From positions 126,681,796-126,745,795 of the forward strand of contig CM060692.1 in NCBI GenBank assembly GCA_030686995.1: DNA of 64,000 bases. The letters run 5' to 3'. The notes beneath the pieces were generated by a model. It had not been told where the DNA came from, did no database searches, and saw only the letters and a program-made list of their open reading frames with translations. Of the stretch, positions 1-10,231 are shown one piece after another (position 1 is the stretch's first letter; the number at the start of each line of letters is the position of its first letter). The stretch is from Artemisia argyi. Taxonomy: Eukaryota; Streptophyta; Magnoliopsida; Asterales; Asteraceae. The translations under genes and the position numbers were made by a program.

Positions 1-850
1 AATCCAAAAGTCAATAAAGGTGCATACTGCAGAAGTAGGACAAAGTTTCAAGTGATTTGTAGGGTTTATTTCTTTCTGAAAATAAAAGAAGTTTGTTGAT
101 TTGAGTTGTTTTCCAGCTTGTTAACTCATATCAAAAAGAAAATTGTACTTTGGAATTCATTTAAATACTAAACTTTGGCCTTGAAGTTGACTGTCTGACA
201 CAAATAGTGTCCTGCTTCCAGGTTTTGAAAGAAATTCAATTGATCATATCTTGCTCAATACTGGGTGAAATCCCTTGTTTGTTGTTGTTTTGAGAAGCCC
301 TCTAGGTGGTTTTGAAGATTCTACTTTTTGTTTTCTAGTTACTGCTTATATAGACTGCTTATTAGGGGCTTTTTTTAGCTTATTTGAACACTGCAGCTGC
401 AGTGTTCTTGTTGTTCTTATTGTTTGGATTTGATGTTCTACTTGATGAATCTTGTTGTTGTTGTAATTATTGTTGTTATTGTCAAGTTTTTGGTTGCCCT
501 TGCTCATTTAAATATGTTAAGCTTGTTGGTTTATGTGGTTGGGGTGTGTGGTTGAAAAAGTTTCAAAAATCTCATTTCAAAACTCATTTAAGTAGAAAAA
601 CGAGCACTGTTGATTTTTAGAATGTTAATCAGCTTCATTTGAGATTTTTTAGAAGTTTTGTGTTTACAAAAGTTTGTTTATTTTGATTGACAAAGAGTTT
701 TGTAAAGAAAAATTAAAAAAAATATAGTTGGCAAAAGTGCAAAAATTGGGGTTTGAACCTAGGACCTCAGGCACACAGCACACAACCCCCTTCCAACAGC
801 TCTGGAGCACCAGTTTTGTTGGAAGATGCAACCCATGTTTATTTAAGCCA
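1..850 (+). repeat. Athila-type LTR-like sequence (left part), no gene
   Basis: I find no credible gene here. The sequence is AT-rich with repeated 'GCTTATT' wording, like the long LTR at 10753-15492. It continues across the inserted small retroelement at 3640. An open frame at 384-620 is a low-complexity Cys/Phe/Leu run and I do not accept it as coding. The plus-strand orientation is inferred mainly from the continuation at 3645-4300, so identification of this first part is weaker than for that stretch. Confidence 0.4.
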
Positions 851-1126
851 TGTTAGAAATGAAGCTGAGCAATATTTACGTGAATTGGAGTTGACAACTA
901 GAATGCATAAAGTGCAGGGACTACTAATGTAATACTCTAATAGTTGTCTTATGTAAGGCCTATAAATACCCCTCAAGGCTTCACTTGAGGGGTGTGGGTG
1001 TGCAACATTATTTATCATAATAAAAACATCTTTGTTTCACCTCACCTTCTCTCTACTTTCTCTCTTTAGAAACATGGCATATTTTGATCAACCTCGTCCT
1101 CCAGAAGGTGATTCTTGGGTTCTACA
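851..1126 (+). repeat. 5' LTR of the small copia-type element
   Basis: This LTR starts TG and ends CA. It carries a TATA box (TATAAATA, 961-968) followed at once by a perfect 10-bp stem-loop (968-993), and then a polyadenylation-like AATAAAAAC near 1018. This gives U3, R and U5 in the usual order and puts the element's promoter here. Confidence 0.92.
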
Positions 1127-1128
1127 AT

Positions 1129-1140
1129 TGGCATCAGAGC
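1129..1140 (+). other. Primer-binding site, initiator tRNA-Met type
   Basis: TGGCATCAGAGC begins three bases inside the LTR end. It differs by one base from the TGGTATCAGAGC site that is complementary to the 3' end of plant initiator tRNA-Met and is typical of copia elements. It fixes the plus-strand orientation. Confidence 0.88.
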
Positions 1141-1214
1141 TAACCGGGGGCGAATCGTGGTGTTTTTGGGTGAAAAATCATGTTTTTTGGTGAAAAATCA
1201 GATCTGGTACTGTT

Positions 1215-1895
1215 CATCGGCCTGTTATCGAGTTTGGATTTGATTTTTATCGAGTTATGAAATTTCTTATCGAGTTAAGATAATTTCAGCGAGTTTGGGT
1301 TGATATTTTGGCGAGTTAGAAAATTTTTATCGAGTTAGGCAGCATTTTTGTCGAGTTAGGAGATAATTTTTATCGAGTTAGGAGTTGTATACCGAGTTTG
1401 GGTATCGAGTTTGAGAACTGCTTATCGAGTTAAGAAGCAATTTCTATCGAGTTAGGAATTTCTGGCGAGTTAGGAATTTCTTGCAAGTTAGAAAAATTCC
1501 TGCGAGTTTGAAAATTTCTGGCGAGTTAGAATTATTTTGTTTGCGAGTTAGGACTTTTGCTGAGTTAGGCTGAATCAACCTTATCGTTTTATCGAGTAAG
1601 GATATCAATTGGGCTTACCTAAACGAAACTCTGCCAAATTTTTCTGAGCTTATCGAGTTATAAAAGATCTTATCGTGTTTCAAGATCTTACCAAGTTTGA
1701 AATGATTATCGAGTTTGGGAAGTGGTTACCGAGTTAGGAACTTTACCGAGTTACAAAGGTTACCGAGTTAGGAGCTTTACCGAGTTAGGGACATTATGCA
1801 ATGTTTGCGAGTTTGTGAGCTTTATCGAGTTACAAGAATTTTTCCGAGGAGATTATCGAGTATGCCAAGGTTACCTAGTTAGGATGATGTTATCG
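1215..1895 (+). repeat. Degenerate CGAGTTA/CGAGTTTG array in the element interior
   Basis: Several dozen copies of a short word (A/G-CGAGTT followed by AGG or TGG, often preceded by TTAT) occur at irregular spacings of roughly 15-35 bases. The copies are interspersed with variable AT-rich spacers and are not a strict tandem array. They occupy the leader position where gag would begin in an autonomous element. No open frame crosses them. Their function is unknown; an RNA packaging or dimerisation role is only a guess. Confidence 0.75.
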
Positions 1896-3363
1896 AGTTA
1901 AAAAAAAAGTTTTTTGGCGGGAAAATTTGAGTAAATTTTATTTTTGAGAGGAGACTAAACGTTCAATTTTTGCGCGAGATTCAAAGTTTGGTATAACGTT
2001 GAAAATTTCGGCCGAAAATTCAAATTTTTAGGCCAAAATTCAAATTTTTTCGGTGAAATTTTGCGTAAAAATTTTTAATACTCAAATTTTTCTGGTAACC
2101 TTAGCATTACATTTCTTAGTGATTTCCAAATTTTGAGGGAGAAAATTTTCCAATTCTATTTTTGGAGGGAAAATCTGAAATCACTATGAATCCACCAGAT
2201 TGAATGTCAAGCTTCACCAAAAACACACCACGAATTGCTTAAAAGATCCTGATCAAGATTCACCAAAGATCAATGGCTAAATTTTGAACGATTATCAAAA
2301 GGTGACTACGGGGATAATTTGTTTATTACTTATTTGAGTTTGAAGTGACATTTCACGGGTGCGTGTACTTAGTATCTCAAGGTCTAGGGGTTGGATGGAT
2401 GAAGACGTTTGAAGATCCTTGTTTGAGCATTCATGGGATAGTGATTAAGACTTGGACATCTAGCTATGTGTGAGATCTATAAACGCATAAGTTGGTTCTT
2501 AATGCTCACAATAGCTATCACTTTAAGGAGTTACGTTGTAGTGCTCAGTGTCACATAAGGTTGTGGATTGTTCAAGTGATGGATATACAATAAAGGATGG
2601 ACGGTTGGGTATATGCCACTACCTATATTGTAAGGAGTAACGTTGTTGTGCTCATATAGGTTCTTAATCAGGATAGTACAAGCGTAAGTCACAAGTCTGG
2701 GAATTTTACTTCACACTCAAGTTTGTCATATTGGGTTGTCTCCACACGTGGTCACTTACTCTTAGCCAATGGAAGAGAGGTTGATCTGAGATGAATTGTA
2801 GAGAGAATAGTTATTGCCATTTCACTCATGGGGTATTGATTTGTATGTTGCTTCCAGTTGATATGTTTATGTACACATATTTATGATGATTCCGAGAGAT
2901 CGTCATCATCCAGGAGGGAGAAATGTGTACATCGAGGCTTTTATTGAAGAACTGAAAGCATTCTAAGTGAGTTGAAGATGACGATATGATGCTCCCCAAA
3001 CAAACCTGTGAAGAAGTTACATATTATCAGTCTAAGATTCATTTTCCGCTGTGCATGAGACTGAAGATTATATGGGCAGAATTCAAAGATACTTCTTCGA
3101 CAAGCATCAAGGTTATATCAAACGGGTTGTCCATTTGGGAGGGAGCATGTAAAAGAAAATGGTTTACTAATTGGGAGGGAGTAGTAACCCAATTAGATTA
3201 GCAAGTGATTCGTCTACAAGTAAACAAAGACTGCTGGGGATATTTATGAAGAAAAGGAGCTATGAAGTCTTCCTCTGCATTGCTGCGCTTACTTTGATTA
3301 TTTTATTTTACTTGTTAGGAATCATTGTAACCAATTCACGTATATCTCCAGCTGGATGGAGAT
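1896..3363 (+). other. Non-coding interior of the small copia-type element
   Basis: No homologous protein is recognisable here. Near its 3' end GGGAGGGA-type purine runs occur several times (about 2910, 3137, 3173). A frame at 3171-3440 has one hydrophobic stretch, but it runs into the LTR and is probably chance. The bases just before the 3' LTR (GGATGGAGAT) serve as a plausible polypurine tract. Confidence 0.6.
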
Positions 3364-3639
3364 TGTTAGAAATGAAGCTGAGCGATATTTACGTGAATTG
3401 GAGTAGACAACAAGAATGCATAAAGTGCAGGGACTACTAATGTAATACTCTAATAGTTATCTTATGTAAGGCCTATAAATACCCCTCAAGGCTTCACTTG
3501 AGGGGTGTGGGTGTGCAACATCATTTATCATAATAAAAACATCTTTGTTTCACCTCACCTTCTCTCTACTTTCTCTCTCTAGAAACATGGCATATTTTGA
3601 TCAACCTCGTCCTCCAGAAGGTGATTCTTGGGTTCTACA
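3364..3639 (+). repeat. 3' LTR of the small copia-type element
   Basis: This repeat has the same length and nearly the same sequence as 851-1126, including the TATA box and the 10-bp stem-loop (3481-3506). It is followed directly by the AGCCA target duplication. Confidence 0.93.
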
Positions 3640-3644
3640 AGCCA

Positions 3645-4480
3645 ACTTTCCCATTTTTGCTTATTAAAACTAAATAAGCCCTAAACAGCTTATTTACAAA
3701 AGTTTTTTCCAACTTAATATTTTTCTTAAACTAGTATTAGCATAAGTTAATTTTCAAAAAAGTTTCAGATTTTTATAATAGTTTTAGTATTTATTAGAAT
3801 TTAATTTAGTTTAAATAGTATTTAATTCGTAATAAATAGGATTTTTGTTGAAAAATTAATTTTCTTTTTTCTAAAATTTTCTTTTGTCATTTAGTGCGTA
3901 AGAAAATTAGTTGGATACCCGTAGGACTTTCGTAGCTCAAATTTCACGTTTTATTTTGTGCGTTGACGTTTATTTTTAATAAACGTCGCGTTTTTAATTT
4001 AGATTACATTTTAGGATTTTCGTTTTCCCTAACATGTTTCCCGTAGTTTTTTTAGGTCATTTTAAATATTTCTTAGCATTCCTTAGTTTATTTTCCCATT
4101 TAGGTTACATTTATCCCGTTTTCGTTCGTTAATTCGTAATTTTCGTTAATTTAACGTATCACAAAACCAAACAATCTTTCACAACCAAACATACAAGGTT
4201 TTAATCTCGATCTTTTCACGAAACTTTCCTTTCACACCTCGTTGGGGTACGACCCGGGAAATCACTTCCCGGTCTCACAATTTAATATCACTTTCACTAG
4301 TTTTGCGAGGTAATCTTTTTCCTAAAAGATTTACTCGTATTACTCCACGTCTATTTGTCTCACGATAATATAGACCTCACGTTTGTTGATATATTGATAA
4401 ATTGTTTTTGCACACCAAAACACAACGAATCAAACCACGAAAACACGAGTTTGGAAAGGGTCGCTCCCCTCACGTCACGT
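3645..4480 (+). repeat. Athila-type LTR-like sequence in inverted orientation, abutting broken Athila element
   Basis: The reverse complement of about 3840-4010 aligns by eye with 11940-12130 inside the Athila 5' LTR. Shared wording includes AAATAAAACG, CCTACGG and AAAAGAAAATTTT. The order of landmarks also fits: a 'CGTTGAGGTGTGAAA'-like word occurs here as its complement near 4236. The sequence is therefore an LTR-like end running on the plus strand, opposite to the adjoining gag-pol. The exact junction with the gag-pol element, somewhere between about 4390 and 4500, is not clear. No proper primer site is visible in this orientation. Confidence 0.5.
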
Positions 4481-4592
4481 TACTTAGAAAATAGAAAATA
4501 GAGAAAATGAAAAATGGATAAGCATGGGGTGCCTCCCACGAAGCGCTTGTTTTTGATTACCGAGTCACATGAGCTTGACTCGATCCCCGAAT

Positions 4593-5465
4593 TTAGTCAT
4601 CCTTAGGGAAAGTTTGGAGATCCGGGACAACCATGGGTGGTATGTCCCCTCCGAAGTAATGTTTAAGACGATGACCATTCACCTTAAAGTTGGGACCATT
4701 AGATTGAGCTAGCTCAACGGTTCCATAAGGAAATACTTGGGTAATGGTGAATGGTCCAGACCAACGGGTTTTTAACTTGCCCGAGAAAATCTTCAATCAA
4801 GAATTTAAAAGGACTCGATCACCAACATTGAAGACGCGATCTTTAATTTTAGCATCATGAATCCTCTTTGTCTTCTCTTTGTAGATTAAAGAATTCTCAT
4901 AGGCTTGATCACGAAGCTCGACTAATTCATTCAATTGAACTTTACGGTGATCACCTGCGGTTTGAAGGTCTAAATTAGCATGTTTCAAGGCCCAGTAGGC
5001 CTTGTGCTCAAGTTCAAAGGGCAAATGGCAGGCCTTCCCGTAAACCAGCTTGTATGGAGTGCACCCAATGGGTGTTTTGTAAGCTGTACGGAAGGCCCAA
5101 AGTGCATCATCTAACTTATCAGCCCATGAAGCACGATGTTTACCTACGGTCCTTTCTAAAATTCATTTCAAGCCACGATTGGAAACCTCAACTTGACCAC
5201 TTGTCTGTGAATGATATGCCATAGAAAGACGATGTGTGACACCATATGTGAGCATAACTTTTGCGAATTGGTCATTACAGAAATGGGTCCCACGATCACT
5301 TATAATAGCACGAGGTGCACCAAATCGGGCGAAGAGACTTTTGAGAAATTTTACTACAACTCGGGTGTCATTGGTGGGGAGCGCCTTCGCTTCAACCCAT
5401 TTAGACAAGTAATCAACGGCCACGAGTATATATTTGTTACCATGAGAAGACGGGAATGGACCCAT
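4593..5465 (-). pseudogene. pol: Athila-like integrase catalytic core and C-terminal part
   Basis: After the frameshift the integrase core is readable in a new frame. It has [16 protein letters not shown] (first Asp), then [10 protein letters not shown] (second Asp) and the C-terminal GDRVLL and TGPFTI-like region. Two further in-frame stops interrupt it: TGA at 5163-5165, where a CGA Arg codon probably stood, and TGA at 4797-4799, where the other Athila copy has Arg. The frame ends naturally at 4593. The enzyme would insert the cDNA into the genome, but this copy cannot make it intact. Confidence 0.85.
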
Positions 5466-6451
5466 GAAATCGATACCCAGACGTCAAAAATTTCACAAAC
5501 TTGGATAGCATTTTGAGGCATCTCGTCTCTCTGAGAAATTTTTCCTTGACGCTGGCAAGAATCACATGATTTAACCAACTCATGGGCATCCCGGTAAATC
5601 GTCGACCAATAGAAGCTTGAATCAAATACTTTCTTAGCGGTGAAGTTGGCACCATGATGTCCCCCCGTGGGTCCATTGTGGCATGCCATAAGAATGTCAG
5701 CGGCTTCTTTGCCGTGAACGCACTGCCGGATCACTTGATCCGCACAAATCTTAAACAAGTAGGGGTCGTCCCAGAAATAATGCTTAACATCTTTAAAGAA
5801 TTTCTTCTTTTGCTGGAACGACATCCCTTTACGGATAAAATTCCCCGCATGGTAATTAGCAAAGTCGTTGAACCATGGGGTACTAGGATCACAATGTGAT
5901 AAACTCCCCAGTGTCTCGAGAGGAAATGCTTCGTTAATTTCCTTTTTCTCGAAAACACTTTGATGGGGATTCTCTAAACGTGATAGGTGATCAGCAGCAA
6001 GGTTCTCAGCTCCCTTTTTGTCTCGAATTTCAACATTGAATTCTTGAAGGAGTAGAACCCACCGCATCAAGCGTGGCTTAGCATCTTGCTTTTCCATTAG
6101 GTATTTGAGAGTCGAATGATCCGTATACACTATGCATTTCTTTAAGAGCAAATAAAGTCGAAACTTTTCAAAAGCGTAAATGACGGCTAACATGTCTTTC
6201 TTAGTAGTCGTATAATGGTATTGAGCGTCGGTCATTGTTTTACTAGCATAATGTATCGATTGAAAATGTTTTGACTTGCGTTGCCCCAGGACTGCACCAA
6301 TGGCATAATCGCTAGCATCGCACATTAGCTCGAAGGGCAAGTCCCAATCGGGGGCAACTAAGATAGGAGCCTCCGTTAACTTCTTTTTAAGGATGTTAAA
6401 TGCTTCGATGCATTCATTTGAGAAGATAAACGGAGCATCTTTTTCAAGCAA
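5354..6451 (-). pseudogene. pol: Athila-like RNase H and integrase N-terminal part
   Basis: This is the continuation of the gag-pol reading frame beyond the TAA. It holds RNase H ([14 protein letters not shown], then YTDHS) and the integrase HHCC zinc finger (GHH ... CDSCQRQG). In the RNase H motif that usually reads T-E-K-E-L-L-A, this copy has K for the first Glu and Asp for the second. The second is the position I take as the catalytic Glu. About 30 codons past the zinc finger the frame breaks: compared with the second Athila copy a single C is missing near 5481, so the last ~40 residues are out-of-frame. Confidence 0.85.
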
Positions 6452-6496
6452 GTGGGTCAGGGGCCGGGCTATCTTAGAAAAGTCTTGGATGAAACG

Positions 6497-9400
6497 TTAG
6501 TAAAAGCCGGCATGACCGAGAAAACTTCTAATTGCTTTAACGGTGGTGGGATGAGGTAATTTTGCAATCACATCGACTTTAGCTCTATCGACCTCAATCC
6601 CGGATTTTGATATCTTATGGCCGAGGACAATGCCCTCTTTGACCATGAAATGGCACTTCTTCCAATTTAGAACCAAGTTGGTGTCTTTACACCGTTTCAG
6701 CATTCTTTCTAAATGGGAGAGGCAAGAAGTGAAAGAATCTCCATAAACCGAGAAATCGTCCATGAAAACTTCTATGGTTTTCTCGATCATGTCCGAGAAT
6801 ATAGACATCATACACCTTTGGAATGTGCCTGGAGCATTGCATAAGCCAAAAGGCATACGACGATAGGCAAACGTTCCATAAGGGCAAGTAAAGGTAGTCT
6901 TTTCCTGGTCCGGAGGGTCAATCGGTATTTGAAAGTAACCGGAAAATCCATCAAGAAAACAATAGAACTCATTTCCCGCTAGTCGTTCTAGCATTTGATC
7001 CATAAATGGAAGTGGGAAATGGTCCTTACGAGTCGCATCATTCAATTTTCGATAATCAATACAAACTCTCCATCCGGTAACAAGACGTGTCGGAATCAAT
7101 TCATTATCTTCATTCGTCACTACGGTCATTCCACCTTTCTTCGGTACGCAGTGGACCGGGCTAACCCAGGAGCTATCCGAGATTGGATAAATCATTTCGG
7201 CATCGAGGAGTTTGATAACTTCCTTTTTGATAACCTCATGAATTTTCGGGTTAACCCATTGTTGTTGCTGAATGGACGGTTTGTAATTGTCTTCAAGTAA
7301 GATCTTATGTGTGCAAAAACGAGGGTCGATACCCTTGATATCGGAAATTTGCCAAGCGATGGCACGTTTATGCTTCTTGAGCACATCTAAGAGACGGTTC
7401 TTCTCCCCATCTTTAAGTTCTTTTGAAATAATGACGAGAAGTTTTTCGGTTCCTTCCAAAAATGCGTATTCGAGATGAGGAGGCAAATCCTTGAGCTCGG
7501 GCTCCGGAGGATTCTCAGTAGACGGCTTAACTTCTTTAACATCGGCCATTTTAAGGTCCATCGGAGGGAGAGACGGGTTTGGGTCTTCGTTTAACATTTT
7601 CTCAATCAAAAGAACATCCCCCTCCGGGTCACAATCGGAATGATCAATTTCCGGTGAAATCGAATCATTAGCAAGAAAGGCCTCGATCTCTTCCAAGATG
7701 AAATCACTTCCCTCAAACGGAGTAAGGGAAGGGGAAGGATCGGAAATAATCGGTTCAGAAGTAGGAGTGGGATCGCCACTCGAAGCATGTTCGGTAAAAC
7801 CAAGTAACTCTTGAGAATACTCCTCCGTAACTTCGTCAATAACGCCGACTCGGTTAACGGAATATTTGTCATAATCGGAGGAGTACCTCGTGGTTTGATC
7901 CAAATTAAATGTTACGGCTTCGGTACCAACGCGTAGGGTAATTTCTTCATCATAAACATCAATTAACGCATGACCGGTCCTTAGGAAACCTCTCCCGAGA
8001 ATGAGGAGTACCCGCGGATCAGCATCAAAATCAACAACTACAAAATCCGCAGGGAAATTAAATTTCCCAACATTGACGAAGACATCCTCGGCTATTCCCA
8101 TCGGGCGGGAAGTAGCTCGGTCGGCAAGCTCGAGGGCCATACAAGTCGGAGTTAAATCGGGTAAAGACAACTTTTTCCAAATGGATAACAGCATCAGGTT
8201 AATGCTAGCACCAAGATCGGCCAATGCGAAGCATTGAACCATCCCAGGAAAATTATACGGAATGAGAAATAGACCGGGGTCTTCAAGCTTTTCGGGAAGC
8301 TTTTTGAGAATAACCACCGAGCAATTTTCATTCATCTGGGTTCTTGACATTTCAAACAATTTTTCTTTATTATTCAAAAGACCTTTCAGCATTGAAGAAA
8401 ATTTAGGCATCAAAAGTATAGGATCCGCGAGAGTTATGTCAAAATGTAGTTCTTGAAAAATCTGATAAAACTTTTCCATCTGGTTTTTATTTCTCTCATG
8501 GTTCTTTTGTTCGTTTAAGCGTGACGGATGAGGCAATTTTGTTTTGACGGGAATTTCTTTTTCAGCTTCGTTAACAACTTTATCTTTTCCTTTTGAACTT
8601 GGGACCACCGGAGGTTGGATGTTTTCGGTCCTTCCATTATCAGTAGGAATTCCCGTATCCGTTGTTACCTCGGTTTCACAGACGACTACCTTAGGAGACG
8701 AAGAAGAAGGGGTAGTCGGAGCCGTTGGTCCATCGTATGAAACACCACTCCTAGTCGTAATTGCTTTTGCATCACCCCTCGGGTTAGCAATTGTGTTGCT
8801 TGGAAGAGAACCAGACATCGAGGGTTGATTCATTTCAAGAAAACTGCTCATCATTTGCTTATGCTCATTCGTTTGTCGAGTCATGGTAGTGTTGATTTCT
8901 TTCTTAAGTTCAACCCTCATGTTGTTGATTTGATTTTGCATAGCTCGAATGTTAACATCGTTTGTTTTCATATAATTAGCAAGCTCAGGAGAAGGTTGTA
9001 CTTGTTGTGGTGGTTGATAAACTTGTTGGGGTGGAGGAACTTGATAATTTTGAGCTTGGTTGAAATTAGTTCCACGGTTTTGATTGTAACCTTGGTTTTG
9101 ATAATCTTGGTTTTGATAACCTTGGTTATTTTGAGGATAACGGTTTTGATGAGTTTGCAAGGGTGGAAACCCAGGTGGACTTATTTGGTTAGTACGAAAA
9201 CCTTGGTTTTGATTGTAGTTTACGACTGCTATGTTAGCATTATAAACTTGGCCATCGGTGGATTGACAATCATAATACGGATGGGGTCCACCACAAATCA
9301 CACATTTTTCATTAACGGCTTTAACGGGCTCGGGTTTTTGGTTCTGCAACTTAAACTCTTTCATCATACAACGGATAGCATCGGTAAGTTCGGCCAATTT

Positions 9401-10231
9401 CGATGATTGGACCGACGAAGAAGAAGAAGGAGTAAAAGAAGTCACTTTCGAAACATTCGGTTTGTTACGAGAAGTCGGAACCTTAGATTTGTTCTCGATG
9501 ATCGATAAAATATCCCTGGGCGTACGATTCAAGATATTGCCACCGGCGGCTGCGTTTAAAGAATCTTGATCGTTTTGAGTCAAAGCGTTATAAAACGTGT
9601 CGATTTGGTGTAATTCGGAGAAACCGTGGTGAGGACATTTTCGAAGAAGATCCTTAAAACGTTCCCATGCCTCACCAAAGTTCTCATCAAAACGTTGTTG
9701 AAAATTAGTTATATCATTCTTAAGATTAGTCATTTTGGACGGAGGAAAGAAATGATTAACAAATTTCGAGACGAGTTCTTCCCATGTGTGAATTGAACGA
9801 GGGGGTTCTTTTTCGAGCCAAATCCGGGCTGAACCCTCGAGTGAAAATGGGAACAACATCAATTTAATAGCATCGTGAGGGACATCCTTAAATTTCATTG
9901 TCGAAGTTAACTTATTAAACCATCGGATGTGTGCGTGAGGATCGTCCCTTTCAAAACCGTGAAATTGGTTTGATGTGACAAGTTGAATCAATCCAGTTTT
10001 AAGTTCAAAATTATCGGAAAGGATTGGTGGTAAAACAATTGCATCCCCATATCCCTCGGTGGGACACTGGAGCAATTCTTGCATAGTACGTTGATCGGCC
10101 ATCTCGGTGATGGGTGCTTTAACAAGAGTACGTAACTCGGGTACGTAAGCTTGTTTACGACGTCTACAATAGTGTTGGTTCGGTATGGTTAAAGAATTAT
10201 CGATTAATCTCGACCGTGAATGTGTGATCAT
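6497..10231 (-). CDS. gag-pol: Athila-like Gag-protease-reverse transcriptase, open to a premature TAA
   Basis: This frame of 1244 residues starts with a basic N-terminus and then the retrotransposon Gag domain (about residues 50-250). A zinc knuckle CX2CX3HX4C spans C310-C322, followed by an Asn/Gln-rich linker (about 335-420). An aspartic protease with DLGAS (D672) comes next. The reverse transcriptase (about 980 to the end) has LDGFSGY (D1094) and the catalytic FMDD (D1158, D1159), where most Ty3 elements have YxDD. The frame ends at TAA (6497-6499) just after HAGFY, at the RT connection, and continues in the same frame beyond it. Gag packages the RNA and RT copies it in the cytoplasmic particle. 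No env-like gene follows pol. The coding capacity up to the stop looks well preserved. Confidence 0.9.
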   Translation of the reverse strand: MITHSRSRLIDNSLTIPNQHYCRRRKQAYVPELRTLVKAPITEMADQRTMQELLQCPTEGYGDAIVLPPILSDNFELKTGLIQLVTSNQFHGFERDDPHAHIRWFNKLTSTMKFKDVPHDAIKLMLFPFSLEGSARIWLEKEPPRSIHTWEELVSKFVNHFFPPSKMTNLKNDITNFQQRFDENFGEAWERFKDLLRKCPHHGFSELHQIDTFYNALTQNDQDSLNAAAGGNILNRTPRDILSIIENKSKVPTSRNKPNVSKVTSFTPSSSSSVQSSKLAELTDAIRCMMKEFKLQNQKPEPVKAVNEKCVICGGPHPYYDCQSTDGQVYNANIAVVNYNQNQGFRTNQISPPGFPPLQTHQNRYPQNNQGYQNQDYQNQGYNQNRGTNFNQAQNYQVPPPQQVYQPPQQVQPSPELANYMKTNDVNIRAMQNQINNMRVELKKEINTTMTRQTNEHKQMMSSFLEMNQPSMSGSLPSNTIANPRGDAKAITTRSGVSYDGPTAPTTPSSSSPKVVVCETEVTTDTGIPTDNGRTENIQPPVVPSSKGKDKVVNEAEKEIPVKTKLPHPSRLNEQKNHERNKNQMEKFYQIFQELHFDITLADPILLMPKFSSMLKGLLNNKEKLFEMSRTQMNENCSVVILKKLPEKLEDPGLFLIPYNFPGMVQCFALADLGASINLMLLSIWKKLSLPDLTPTCMALELADRATSRPMGIAEDVFVNVGKFNFPADFVVVDFDADPRVLLILGRGFLRTGHALIDVYDEEITLRVGTEAVTFNLDQTTRYSSDYDKYSVNRVGVIDEVTEEYSQELLGFTEHASSGDPTPTSEPIISDPSPSLTPFEGSDFILEEIEAFLANDSISPEIDHSDCDPEGDVLLIEKMLNEDPNPSLPPMDLKMADVKEVKPSTENPPEPELKDLPPHLEYAFLEGTEKLLVIISKELKDGEKNRLLDVLKKHKRAIAWQISDIKGIDPRFCTHKILLEDNYKPSIQQQQWVNPKIHEVIKKEVIKLLDAEMIYPISDSSWVSPVHCVPKKGGMTVVTNEDNELIPTRLVTGWRVCIDYRKLNDATRKDHFPLPFMDQMLERLAGNEFYCFLDGFSGYFQIPIDPPDQEKTTFTCPYGTFAYRRMPFGLCNAPGTFQRCMMSIFSDMIEKTIEVFMDDFSVYGDSFTSCLSHLERMLKRCKDTNLVLNWKKCHFMVKEGIVLGHKISKSGIEVDRAKVDVIAKLPHPTTVKAIRSFLGHAGFY

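Larger units (their letters stand above)
851..3639 (+). mobile_element. Complete small non-autonomous copia-type LTR element
   Basis: Two 276-bp direct repeats (851-1126 and 3364-3639) begin TGTTAGAAATG and end TTCTACA. They flank a 2237-bp interior. The element is bordered on both sides by AGCCA (846-850 and 3640-3644), a 5-bp target-site duplication that fixes both ends. The primer-binding site just inside the left LTR is an initiator-tRNA-Met type, as in copia elements. The interior has no gag, protease, integrase or RT frame, so the element depends on enzymes supplied in trans. The size fits a TRIM/LARD-like derivative. The LTRs differ by only a few bases, which suggests fairly recent insertion. 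Confidence 0.93.

Noticed and set aside
384..620. 78-codon Cys-rich frame
   Set aside because: It is low-complexity (Leu/Phe/Cys from TTG/TGT repeats) inside LTR-like sequence, with no conserved cysteine pattern.
1215..1895. CRISPR-like or satellite array
   Set aside because: Repeat words are only 6-9 bases, with irregular spacing and degenerate copies, and lie inside a retrotransposon leader of a plant genome.
3171..3440. 89-codon frame with a single hydrophobic segment in the small copia-type element
   Set aside because: It overlaps the 3' LTR, has no similarity I recognise, and one hydrophobic stretch in AT-rich DNA is expected by chance.
8825..9406. 193-codon plus-strand frame
   Set aside because: It is the antisense shadow of the Asn/Gln-rich part of the Athila Gag; hydrophobic content arises from complementing that composition.
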